A stretch of 7,262 nucleotides of DNA from Anaerolineales bacterium. GTDB taxonomy: Bacteria; Chloroflexota; Anaerolineae; Anaerolineales; UBA6663. A model generated the notes under the pieces. The model did not search any database. It had not been told where the DNA came from and saw only the letters and a program-made list of their open reading frames with translations. The position numbers and the translations under genes are program-made. Of this stretch, positions 1-7,262 are shown piece by piece; the first letter of the stretch is position 1; every line of letters starts with the position of its first letter. The stretch covers positions 1 through 7,262 of the forward strand of contig JAGOBN010000197.1 of NCBI GenBank assembly GCA_017999235.1, given 5' to 3'.

Positions 1-91
1 CGAGGTCACGGCCTTGTTCGCGGGCGTGAGCTTGCTGGTGCTGGTGGGCGGCGGAGTGTTATCCCTGCTGTGGTTCAGCCGTCTGCCGTGA
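1..91 (+). CDS. C-terminal end of a VWA-domain membrane protein (partial)
   Basis: Only the last 29 codons are inside the window, read in the frame starting at base 2 and ending in TGA at 89-91. The visible peptide begins EVTALFAGVSLLV and ends LLWFSRLP. It is one hydrophobic segment followed by a short polar tail. This closely parallels the end of the next gene (EISVAFVGLAVLL to LLWHPLP): the acidic residue before the helix, the LLW and the final LP coincide. It is therefore most likely the C-terminal transmembrane anchor of a BatA-like VWA protein, a tandem paralogue of the downstream gene. The 24-bp gap to the next start codon suggests co-transcription. The VWA domain itself lies outside the window, so the assignment rests on the tail similarity and tandem position. 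Confidence 0.7.
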   Translation, partial: EVTALFAGVSLLVLVGGGVLSLLWFSRLP

Positions 92-103
92 ACGGCGCTT
101 GCC

Positions 104-110
104 GAGAGGG
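104..110 (+). promoter_or_regulatory. Ribosome binding site for the VWA gene
   Basis: The purine-rich stretch GAGAGGG lies 5 nt before the ATG at 116. This supports 116 as the true start over the in-frame codons further inside. Confidence 0.6.
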
Positions 111-115
111 CTCCC

Positions 116-1192
116 ATGGATCTCTTATGGCCTGACCTGTTGGTCCTATTGGGGCTGGCGCCGGCGCTGATCGCGCTGTATGTGTGGCGGCTGCGCCGGC
201 GGCAGCGCGGGGCGCTGCGGTTCTCCAGCCTCAGCCTGGTGCGGGCGGCGGTGCCGCGCTCGGCGCGCTGGCGGCGGCATGTCCCCTTTGGCCTGTTCGT
301 GGCGGCGCTGGTCAGCCTGGTGGCGGCCCTGGCGCGGCCGGTGGCCATTGTCAGCGTGCCGGCCGGCCAAACCACGGTCTTGCTGGCGATCGATGTCTCC
401 CGCAGCATGTGCGCGGACGATATCCCGCCCAACCGCCTGATGGCGGCCGAGGCGGCGGCGCTCTCGTTTATTGAGGCCCAGACCGGCCGCACTCAAATTG
501 GCATCGTGGCGTTCTCGGGGTTTGCGGAACTGGTCCTGCCGCCCACCACGGACCAGGAACTGCTGCAGGACGCGGTGGAGAGCCTCATGACGGGCCGCCG
601 GACCGCCATCGGCAGCGGCTTGCTGGCGGCGCTGGACGCGATTGCCGAGGTGGAGCCGGGCGTGGCGCCCGTCACCACCAGTTTGTCGAAAAGCACGCCC
701 ACGCCCGTGCCGGCCGGCGCTTATGCGCCAGCCATTATCGTGCTGCTCACCGACGGCGTCAGCAACGCCGGCCCGCTGCCGGTGGAGGCCGCCCAGCAGG
801 CCGTGGACCGGGGCGTGCGCGTGTACACCATTGGATTTGGCACCGCCAACGGCGCGCAAGGCCGGCCGCCCATGTGCGGCGCGCAATTTTTGGGGAATGA
901 GCCGAACAGCGGCGGGCAGGCGTTTGGGGGCGGGGGCGGCGGGATGTTTGGCGGCCCGGGCTTCCGCCGGGGCATCGACGAGGCGACGCTCAAACAGGTG
1001 GCCGAGATGACGGGCGGCAAATACTATTCCGCCGAAAGCGCGGATGAGCTGCAGACGGTCTTCGCCGAGCTGCCCGTGTCGCTGATCACCAAGCACGAGA
1101 CCACGGAGATCAGCGTGGCGTTTGTGGGTCTGGCGGTTTTGCTCGCGGCCCTGGCGCTGGGCCTGGGCCTGCTCTGGCACCCGCTGCCCTGA
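116..1192 (+). CDS. BatA-like VWA-domain integral membrane protein
   Basis: This 358-aa protein has the layout of the BatA/BatB (aerotolerance, MoxR-associated) family. An N-terminal hydrophobic helix (about residues 7-25) is followed by a basic RLRRRQR stretch, and a second helix lies at about 57-77. The VWA domain runs from about 86 to 315, and a C-terminal transmembrane helix spans about 332-352. The metal-binding MIDAS motif is complete: D93-x-S95-x-S97 in AIDVSRSM, a threonine at T163 and the aspartate D213 in LLTDG. A proline/threonine-rich insertion sits at about 181-205 and a glycine-rich loop at about 261-283, before the conserved GIDEATL and MTGGKYY stretch. Known family members bind partner proteins at the membrane and often work with MoxR AAA+ ATPases. 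No ATPase gene is visible here. The gene is second in a + strand operon after a paralogue, with the terminator at 1266-1297 downstream. The MIDAS residues are seen; the partner and role are inferred. Confidence 0.88.
   Translation: MDLLWPDLLVLLGLAPALIALYVWRLRRRQRGALRFSSLSLVRAAVPRSARWRRHVPFGLFVAALVSLVAALARPVAIVSVPAGQTTVLLAIDVSRSMCADDIPPNRLMAAEAAALSFIEAQTGRTQIGIVAFSGFAELVLPPTTDQELLQDAVESLMTGRRTAIGSGLLAALDAIAEVEPGVAPVTTSLSKSTPTPVPAGAYAPAIIVLLTDGVSNAGPLPVEAAQQAVDRGVRVYTIGFGTANGAQGRPPMCGAQFLGNEPNSGGQAFGGGGGGMFGGPGFRRGIDEATLKQVAEMTGGKYYSAESADELQTVFAELPVSLITKHETTEISVAFVGLAVLLAALALGLGLLWHPLP
1064..1135 (+). repeat. Direct repeat copy 1, inside the VWA gene
   Basis: These 72 bases encode residues 317-340 of the VWA protein, from AELPVSLIT into the start of the C-terminal membrane helix. 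They align without gaps to 3061-3132 at 63 of 72 positions, in the same orientation, 1997 bp apart. This copy fits the family consensus as remembered (LITKHETTEIS), so it is taken as the parent sequence. It also contains an 8-bp inverted repeat, CGCTGATC at 1080-1087 and GATCAGCG at 1108-1115. Confidence 0.85.
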
Positions 1193-1265
1193 TGAGGCGG
1201 CGCGATCACGCCCTCAATCGTTGTCTTCGATAAATAGCGCTGAGCGCCGTTGCGGTAAGACGCCG

Positions 1266-1297
1266 ACGCGGTCGGGACCACCTGGCCGCGTTTTTTT
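1266..1297 (+). terminator. Rho-independent terminator of the VWA operon
   Basis: The left arm ACGCGGTC (1266-1273) pairs with the right arm GGCCGCGT (1284-1291) across a 10-nt loop. This gives an 8-bp stem with one G-U pair, followed immediately by a run of Ts ending at 1297. The hairpin lies 73 nt past the VWA stop and is oriented for + strand transcription. It separates the VWA operon from the convergent sigma factor gene. The rest of 1193-1379 shows no coding sequence or other element I can support. Confidence 0.72.
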
Positions 1298-1379
1298 GCG
1301 GCGGCCGACGATGGTTCACCCCGTGGATGGGGAGGCCAGCCCGCAGACCCCGATCGGTCAGCGCGGCGCGCGTCCGGCC

Positions 1380-2429
1380 TCATTCGGACGGGTAGGGCCT
1401 GAGCGGTAAGTCGGCGGGCAGTTGAAAGAGCGGCACCAGGGCCGGGTGACGGAAGGTGAGGATGTCGGCGATCTGGCCGCCGGTGAACGTGGCCACCTGG
1501 ATGCCGTAGGCGGCATAGACCGGGCGGGCGTCGTCGCGCCGGTACAGCCCGAACGCCAGCTGACCGTTGGCGCGTGTGGGCTGCAGCCGCCAGCGGCCGC
1601 GCGCCGGCCCGCCAAAGACCGTGCGCGCCACCAGCGCCCCGACGACGGCGCGCCCCTGATACCAGGCCGGGATGGGCGGCATGCTGAAGGTGACTTCGTC
1701 CTTGAGCAGCGCCAGCAGTCCGTCCACGTCTGCGGTCTCCCAGGCGTTCACATAGCGCTGCACCAGGGCCTGTTCGACGTCGTCGGCGGGCGCGCCCGGG
1801 GCCGGGAGGTGCGGCGGATAACGGCGGCTCAGCGTCGCCCGCGCCCGATGCAGGGCGCTCTTGACCGCGGCCACCGTCATCTCCAACAGGACGGCCGTCT
1901 CGTCGGCGGACCAATCTAAAACATCGCGCAGGATCAGGACCGCGCGCTGGCGCGGCGGCAGCCGCTGCAGGGCGGTCAGAAAAGCCAGGGACACGCTCTC
2001 GCGTTGTGAGAGACGCGCCTCCGGATGCACGTCATCCGGGGGCAGCCAGGCGTCCGGGAAAGGTTCCAGCCAGATCGGTTCGTTCAGGTCGGCCGGGATC
2101 GGCTCGTCCAGGCTATGCGCGGCCTGGCGCGCGGCCGGCAGCGTGCGCCGCCGGCGCTGCTTGAGCAGATCCAGGGCCAGGTTGGTCGCGATCTTGTACA
2201 GCCAGGCGCGCAGCGGGGCGCGGCCCTGGAAGGTCTCGCGCCGTTGCCAGGCGCGCAGGAAAGTCTCCTGCACCAGGTCTTCGGCCTCCTGTACGGACCC
2301 CAGCAGGCGGTAGCCATGCGCGCGCAGTTCGCGTCGGTGCGGCTCGACCAGGGCGCTGAACTCGTCTTGGTTCAAGCCGTGCAGCACAGGAAACGTGGAT
2401 GGCAGTAACACGGTTGTTGGGCTCTCCAC
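1380..2429 (-). CDS. ECF sigma factor, SigG/TIGR02960 type, with C-terminal SnoaL-like domain
   Basis: This 349-aa protein is much longer than a minimal ECF sigma factor (about 170-200 aa) because it carries an extra C-terminal domain. Region 2 spans about residues 22-95, with SVQEAEDLVQETFLRAW and RAWLYKIATNLALDLLK. A linker with EPFPDAWLP (122-130) leads to region 4 at about 140-203, where RESVSLAFLTALQRLPPRQR and VLILRDVLDWSADE precede the helix-turn-helix. The tail, about 215-345, has SnoaL/NTF2-like features: WYQGR (256-260), RANGQLAFGLYRR and ATFTGGQIADILTF. This domain order matches mycobacterial SigG-type factors, whose tail is thought to tune activity in place of a classical anti-sigma factor. 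No anti-sigma gene is visible. The longest frame starts at GTG 2429, directly after an in-frame stop. GTG at 2411 is a strong alternative. The divergent SRPBCC gene is a plausible target. Confidence 0.88.
   Translation of the reverse strand: MESPTTVLLPSTFPVLHGLNQDEFSALVEPHRRELRAHGYRLLGSVQEAEDLVQETFLRAWQRRETFQGRAPLRAWLYKIATNLALDLLKQRRRRTLPAARQAAHSLDEPIPADLNEPIWLEPFPDAWLPPDDVHPEARLSQRESVSLAFLTALQRLPPRQRAVLILRDVLDWSADETAVLLEMTVAAVKSALHRARATLSRRYPPHLPAPGAPADDVEQALVQRYVNAWETADVDGLLALLKDEVTFSMPPIPAWYQGRAVVGALVARTVFGGPARGRWRLQPTRANGQLAFGLYRRDDARPVYAAYGIQVATFTGGQIADILTFRHPALVPLFQLPADLPLRPYPSE
2422..2427 (-). promoter_or_regulatory. Candidate ribosome binding site favouring a shorter sigma factor start
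   Basis: On the minus strand GGAGAG lies 10 nt before the GTG at 2411 (codon 7 of the longest frame), whereas no clear Shine-Dalgarno sequence precedes the GTG at 2429. The real start may therefore be 2411, giving 343 aa. A leaderless start at 2429 cannot be excluded. Confidence 0.35.
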
Positions 2430-2625
2430 TCAGTGGCGCTCGCGGCGATATGATGAGCAGATCATGAGAGGCACGCTCAGAAAACTTCCCTGGCGCAGCG
2501 ACCGTACCCTTTGCGCGGCGGCGGTCGTCTTATACAGTGAGGCGTGCCAGCCGACCAGGGCCATCATACCCGATCCACCGGCCGCCGCTGCCATCCAACA
2601 CCATTCGATTCAAGAGGGAGCAATC
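2430..2625. promoter_or_regulatory. Divergent intergenic region controlling sigma factor and SRPBCC genes
   Basis: These 196 bp separate the divergent starts and must hold promoters for both genes. I see no confident -35/-10 pair. Weak candidates on the + strand are TATGAT at 2449-2454 and TATACA at 2531-2536, neither with a good -35 box at standard spacing. An inverted repeat ATGAT-GAGCAG-ATCAT lies at 2450-2465, about 20 bp upstream of the sigma factor start. An open frame runs through the region in phase with the SRPBCC gene. It is taken as non-coding because the SRPBCC family begins at the internal ATG, which has a clear ribosome binding site. Confidence 0.4.
2614..2620 (+). promoter_or_regulatory. 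Ribosome binding site deciding the SRPBCC start
   Basis: GAGGGAG lies 5 nt before ATG 2626. This fixes the start here and rejects the upstream in-frame ATG at 2395, which would overlap the sigma factor gene. Confidence 0.7.
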
Positions 2626-3045
2626 ATGAAGTCGTTCAGCGCCTCCACCAACATCCAGGCCCCCGCGGATAGGATCTGGAGCATCCTCACGGATGGCGCC
2701 GGCTGGCCGGGCTGGGACCCGTCCTGCATCCGCATCGAGGGCCGCATCGCGGCCGGCGAGACCGTCACGGCTTATACCAAGCTTAGCCCCGACCGCGCCT
2801 TCCCGGTCAAGGTGATCGAGTTCGTGCCCGGCCAGAAAATGACGTGGGCGAGCGGGATGCCTTTGGGGTTGTTCAAGGGCGAACGTACGTTTCGGCTGGC
2901 GCCGAAGGGCGACGGCAGCGTGGACTTCACGCTGCGCGAGGAGTTCACCGGGCTGCTGCTGCCGATCTTCGGTGCGACGATCCCGGACATGACGGCGGCT
3001 TTTCAGGGCTTTGTGGCCGGGCTCAAAGCCCGCGCCGAAAGCTGA
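2626..3045 (+). CDS. SRPBCC (START/Bet v1-like) domain protein
   Basis: This 139-aa protein is essentially one SRPBCC domain, the normal size for stand-alone members of the polyketide cyclase/dehydrase-like group. Family features are visible in order: an N-terminal strand FSASTNIQAPADRIWSILTD (residues 4-23), GWPGWDPSCIRIEGRI (26-41), FPVKVIEFVPGQKMTW (59-74), GLFKGERTF (81-89), then FTLREEFTGLLLPI (101-114), and a long C-terminal helix ending GLKARAES. The fold makes a deep hydrophobic pocket for small lipophilic ligands. No catalytic residue can be assigned, so enzyme and binding-protein roles both remain open. There is no signal peptide, so it is probably cytoplasmic. It is divergently paired with the SigG-type sigma factor, which suggests, without proving, co-regulation. 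Its stop is followed within 16 nt by the relict VWA fragment. Confidence 0.88.
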   Translation: MKSFSASTNIQAPADRIWSILTDGAGWPGWDPSCIRIEGRIAAGETVTAYTKLSPDRAFPVKVIEFVPGQKMTWASGMPLGLFKGERTFRLAPKGDGSVDFTLREEFTGLLLPIFGATIPDMTAAFQGFVAGLKARAES

Positions 3046-3060
3046 AAGATTTTATTCATC

Positions 3061-3132
3061 GCCGAGCCGCCCGTGTCCCTGATCACCCCGCCCGAGACCC
3101 CGGCGATCAGCGTGGCGCTTGTGGGTCGGGCG
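3061..3132 (+). pseudogene. Relict fragment of a VWA protein gene (direct repeat copy 2)
   Basis: This stretch matches 1064-1135 without gaps at 63 of 72 bases. Read in the corresponding frame it gives AEPPVSLITPPETPAIS, then VALVGRA, against AELPVSLITKHETTEIS and VAFVGLA in the intact protein. It has no start of its own class and no VWA domain. It also lacks the final 18 residues and the stop of the parent gene: similarity ends 9 bp before the stop codon of the convergent hydrolase gene. Eight of the nine base differences change an amino acid, including four replacements by proline or arginine in or beside the presumed membrane helix. That pattern fits loss of constraint. Exact matches of 13, 9, 9 and 9 bases make chance unlikely. 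Whether it descends from a third tandem VWA gene or from a local duplication cannot be told from this window. Confidence 0.75.
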
Positions 3133-3141
3133 GCCGGCGGC

Positions 3142-5364
3142 TTAGTCCGTGAAAACCACCTCGATCCATTCGAGGGGCGGGTCGGCCGCGCCGGCGCGCC
3201 AGGCCACCTCCACCTGTCCGGCCGTGACCGCCAAGTGCTCGCGCCGGACGGCGCCGCCCCAGTAATGCTCAGTCACCTCCGCCGCGCCGGCCCGGGTGCG
3301 CCGCAAGCGGCACCGGCCGGCGCCCCACGGCACCAGACCCAGCCGGGCCGTGTCCGCCAGGCCGTCGTCAGTGAGGGAAGCGGCCACCAAGGTGACGTCG
3401 GTATGCAGGATGTCGCGGTGTGCGCCGGCCCCCGGCCGGCCATCCAGCTTCGTCTGGCGCAGGGCCACCAGCACCGACCGGCCGTTTTCCAGGCGCTCCC
3501 ATCCGGGCGCGAACGAGGCGCGCAGCCCGCCGCCCCAGGCCACTTCCAGCGGCTGAATGCTGAAGGTGGTGGTGGTGCGCTGGATGGCCGCCAGCCCATT
3601 GTAGCGGGCCAGCCACTCGGCGCGCGGCTGGTCGCCGGCCTCGTCGCCGTCGAAGGCGTGCAGGGAACCCAGAGACCCGGACGGCACGGAGTCAAACCAG
3701 ATATCCGGCGCGGTGGCCCAGTCGTAGCCGGATGAGCCGTAGGTGGGCATCCCCAGCTCGCCGGCCAGGCTGCTGAAGAAGATGCGGCGGTTGGTCTCCA
3801 GGTCGTAATCGCCGCCGCAATACACCAGGTCATCCGTGCTGTGTAAATCGTAATACTCGGTCAGCAGCGGCGAGAGGCCGTAATACATGATGACCAGGTC
3901 GGGGTTCTCGGCCTTCATCGCCCCCACCACGACTTCCAGCCCCTTCTGCAGCAAGCGTTCGCCCGCCCACTCCAAAGCCTGCGGCGCGGCTCGGTCGAGC
4001 GCCGGCAGTTCGTAGCCAAAATCGAATTTAATCAGGTCCGGGCGGTAGCGGTGGATGAACTGCCGCGCCCGGTCGCGCAGCACCGTCTGCACGGCGCGCT
4101 GGGTGACATCGAAAATGCCGTAGCCGGCCGTCTGATGGCTGAGCCACAGCGGCCGGCCGGCCGGCGTCTGGAGCAGATGCGTTTCGTTCAGCCCCAGGGC
4201 GGCCGGGTTTTCACAGCGCAGGAAGGCCGCCCACAACCCCACAAAGTAGCCGGCGCCGCGGATCCGGTCCAGCAGCGCGTCAAAATCCGGGAAGCGCCGG
4301 GCATCATGGCGCAGCTCGCCATACGCGCCCTCCCACTTGTCGTCGATGACGAAGGTGCGCGCGCGCAGCCCCGAGCGTTGGAGCTTCTCGAAGTAGCCGC
4401 TCACCAAGTCCTGCGTCAGCGCTTCCGGCGGCAGGGCCTGGGCCACTTCCGCGCCCCAGGTGTTGTATTGCGGCGCGAGCAGGACGGCGGCGCGGCGGGC
4501 GGTGGCGCCGGGGCGCGGCGCCGGGGTCGGGCGGACCGCGCGGTAATAGTGGCGGGTCGCTTCATAGTGGTTCGCGCCGAACGTGATCACCAGCGCCAGG
4601 CCGAGGCGCAGCCGGCCCGGCGTGCGCGCGTGCGCCCACAGGTCGCCGCGCAGGTTCAGCACCGGGCTGAGGGCGTTGGCGCGGATGGCCAGCCGGAAGT
4701 CCCCGGCCGGCAGGGCGCGCAGACCCCAGCACGCGGCCGCCGAGTGCCGCGCGCGCGCGTCCCGCGCGTTCCAGCGTTCGGGAGTATTGAAGGTGCAAAA
4801 GTAGTGGGCGGGCAGGCCCCACTGCTGCGTGAGGCCGGGGCCGCGCATCGCGCCGGAGCCCAGCACGGTGGTCACGTTCAGATGGGAGTGCAGGTCCACG
4901 ATGGGGCTGAGGCCGGGGCTCATGCACAGCCCCGGCACCACCGCGTACCGGCTGTACAGCGCGGGCGCATACGGGGCGGGGTGATCATCGCCCTCGGCCG
5001 GCGGCTGGGCGAAGTACACCACCTGGGTGAGCGCGGCCTCGGCCGTGTTCGCGTACTCCAGCGGCTCCAGCTCCAGCCGGTCCGGGTAGAAGCGCCAGGT
5101 GACGCGCAGGACGCCGGCCCCGTTGAGGCCGGTGTAGGTTATGGTGACGGTTTGGCCGGCCGCCTCCGCCGTGCGGTGCGCGGCCCACAGACGCGGCGCG
5201 CCGGGGGAGGCGGTCAGAAGCAGGGGTTGGTGTTGGCCGGCCGCGATACAGCGCCGCTGGGCGTCGTACAGCGCCAACCGGTCTGTCAGGGCGTCCCAGG
5301 TCCAGGTATAGGCGGCCGCGCCGGCCGTAACGCCGGCCGCCGTGGCTTCAAGTTTAACCGTCAT
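3142..5364 (-). CDS. GH36/melibiase-like glycoside hydrolase (probable alpha-galactosidase)
   Basis: This 740-aa protein has no signal peptide, so it is probably cytoplasmic. It has three parts. Residues 1-275 form a beta-rich region like the N-terminal beta-sandwich of GH36 enzymes. A proline/alanine-rich linker follows at about 277-290 (RPTPAPRPGATAR). A TIM-barrel core spans about 291-600, and a beta-rich C-terminal part follows. Barrel signatures resembling clan GH-D are FVIDDKWE (338-345), RFPDFDALLDRIRGAGYFVGLW (357-378, compare KFP..L...I...G...GLW) and LIKFDFGYE (444-452, compare the GH36 KWD motif). D448 is the candidate nucleophile. LHSTDDL (507-513) sits where the acid/base is expected, so D511 or D512 is the candidate. 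GH36 enzymes retain configuration and release alpha-linked galactose. Exact substrate and family are uncertain, since the motifs deviate from classical KWDxN, and GH31 or a neighbouring family is possible. The ATG follows the uvrA stop by 25 bp, with a weak GGGGAC ribosome site (5372-5377), so the two genes are probably co-transcribed. Confidence 0.7.
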   Translation of the reverse strand: MTVKLEATAAGVTAGAAAYTWTWDALTDRLALYDAQRRCIAAGQHQPLLLTASPGAPRLWAAHRTAEAAGQTVTITYTGLNGAGVLRVTWRFYPDRLELEPLEYANTAEAALTQVVYFAQPPAEGDDHPAPYAPALYSRYAVVPGLCMSPGLSPIVDLHSHLNVTTVLGSGAMRGPGLTQQWGLPAHYFCTFNTPERWNARDARARHSAAACWGLRALPAGDFRLAIRANALSPVLNLRGDLWAHARTPGRLRLGLALVITFGANHYEATRHYYRAVRPTPAPRPGATARRAAVLLAPQYNTWGAEVAQALPPEALTQDLVSGYFEKLQRSGLRARTFVIDDKWEGAYGELRHDARRFPDFDALLDRIRGAGYFVGLWAAFLRCENPAALGLNETHLLQTPAGRPLWLSHQTAGYGIFDVTQRAVQTVLRDRARQFIHRYRPDLIKFDFGYELPALDRAAPQALEWAGERLLQKGLEVVVGAMKAENPDLVIMYYGLSPLLTEYYDLHSTDDLVYCGGDYDLETNRRIFFSSLAGELGMPTYGSSGYDWATAPDIWFDSVPSGSLGSLHAFDGDEAGDQPRAEWLARYNGLAAIQRTTTTFSIQPLEVAWGGGLRASFAPGWERLENGRSVLVALRQTKLDGRPGAGAHRDILHTDVTLVAASLTDDGLADTARLGLVPWGAGRCRLRRTRAGAAEVTEHYWGGAVRREHLAVTAGQVEVAWRAGAADPPLEWIEVVFTD

Positions 5365-5389
5365 CGGCGGGGTCCCCGGGGCCGGCGCG

Positions 5390-7262
<1,873 letters not shown>

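Noticed and set aside
146..1180. Long minus-strand open frame opposite the VWA gene
   Set aside because: Its translation is arginine/histidine/glutamine-rich with no recognisable domain, and the + strand has an intact MIDAS VWA protein. It is an artefact of GC-rich codons.
1284..1309. Hairpin GGCCGC / GCGGCC with the T run in its loop
   Set aside because: The alternative hairpin 1266-1291 has a longer stem directly followed by the T run, which is the proper geometry for a terminator.
2395..2625. N-terminal extension of the SRPBCC gene from ATG 2395
   Set aside because: The extension overlaps the divergent sigma factor start and has no family similarity. A good ribosome binding site precedes ATG 2626, where the SRPBCC domain begins.
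3018..3056. Possible terminator at the end of the SRPBCC gene (CGGGCT-CAA-AGCCCG, then an AT-rich stretch)
   Set aside because: The hairpin is inside the coding sequence and the T-rich stretch lies 18 nt beyond it, too far for a standard intrinsic terminator.
4150..4165. Clustered GGCCGGCC-type palindromes as a repeat element
   Set aside because: Similar GCCGGC words occur all over the window inside every gene, so they reflect codon and base composition, not a discrete element.
4746..4767. Alternating CG run that might form Z-DNA
   Set aside because: It is explained by arginine/alanine codons of the hydrolase in a GC-rich genome; nothing else marks it as functional.

Overview
The window is GC-rich bacterial DNA with tightly packed genes and three transcription blocks. 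Three things point to a Chloroflexota-like bacterium: the style of the tandem BatA-type von Willebrand factor A (VWA) membrane proteins, the UvrA sequence, and a SigG-type ECF sigma factor with a SnoaL tail. That placement is inferred from remembered family sequences, not from a search.

Layout. Block 1 (1-1300, + strand) holds the last 29 codons of one VWA membrane protein, then a complete 358-aa VWA protein 24 bp downstream. A strong intrinsic terminator at 1266-1297 closes it. Block 2 (1380-3045) is a divergent pair: a 349-aa ECF sigma factor with a C-terminal SnoaL-like domain on the minus strand, and a 139-aa SRPBCC (START-like) protein on the plus strand, sharing a 196-bp intergenic region. 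Block 3 (3142-7262, minus strand) starts with the C-terminal two thirds of uvrA, running in from the right edge. A 740-aa GH36/melibiase-like glycoside hydrolase follows 25 bp downstream, probably in the same transcript.

The most unusual observation is in the 96-bp gap between the convergent SRPBCC and glycosidase genes. Positions 3061-3132 are a diverged direct copy (63 of 72 bases identical) of 1064-1135, which encodes residues 317-340 of the VWA protein. The fragment has lost both the rest of the gene and its stop, and nearly all its changes alter the amino acid, so it looks like a relict. The two copies bracket the sigma/SRPBCC module in direct orientation. This suggests either a lost extra VWA paralogue or a rearrangement that placed the module here.

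Functionally, the VWA proteins are probably envelope-anchored MIDAS-domain proteins of the BatA/MoxR-associated type. The sigma factor probably controls a small regulon that may include the SRPBCC gene. UvrA serves nucleotide excision repair, and the hydrolase probably acts on cytoplasmic alpha-galactoside-like sugars. No tRNA, rRNA, CRISPR array, transposase or integrase is visible. I see no clear new multi-gene system, only a local rearrangement footprint and a sigma/ligand-binding-fold pair worth checking.
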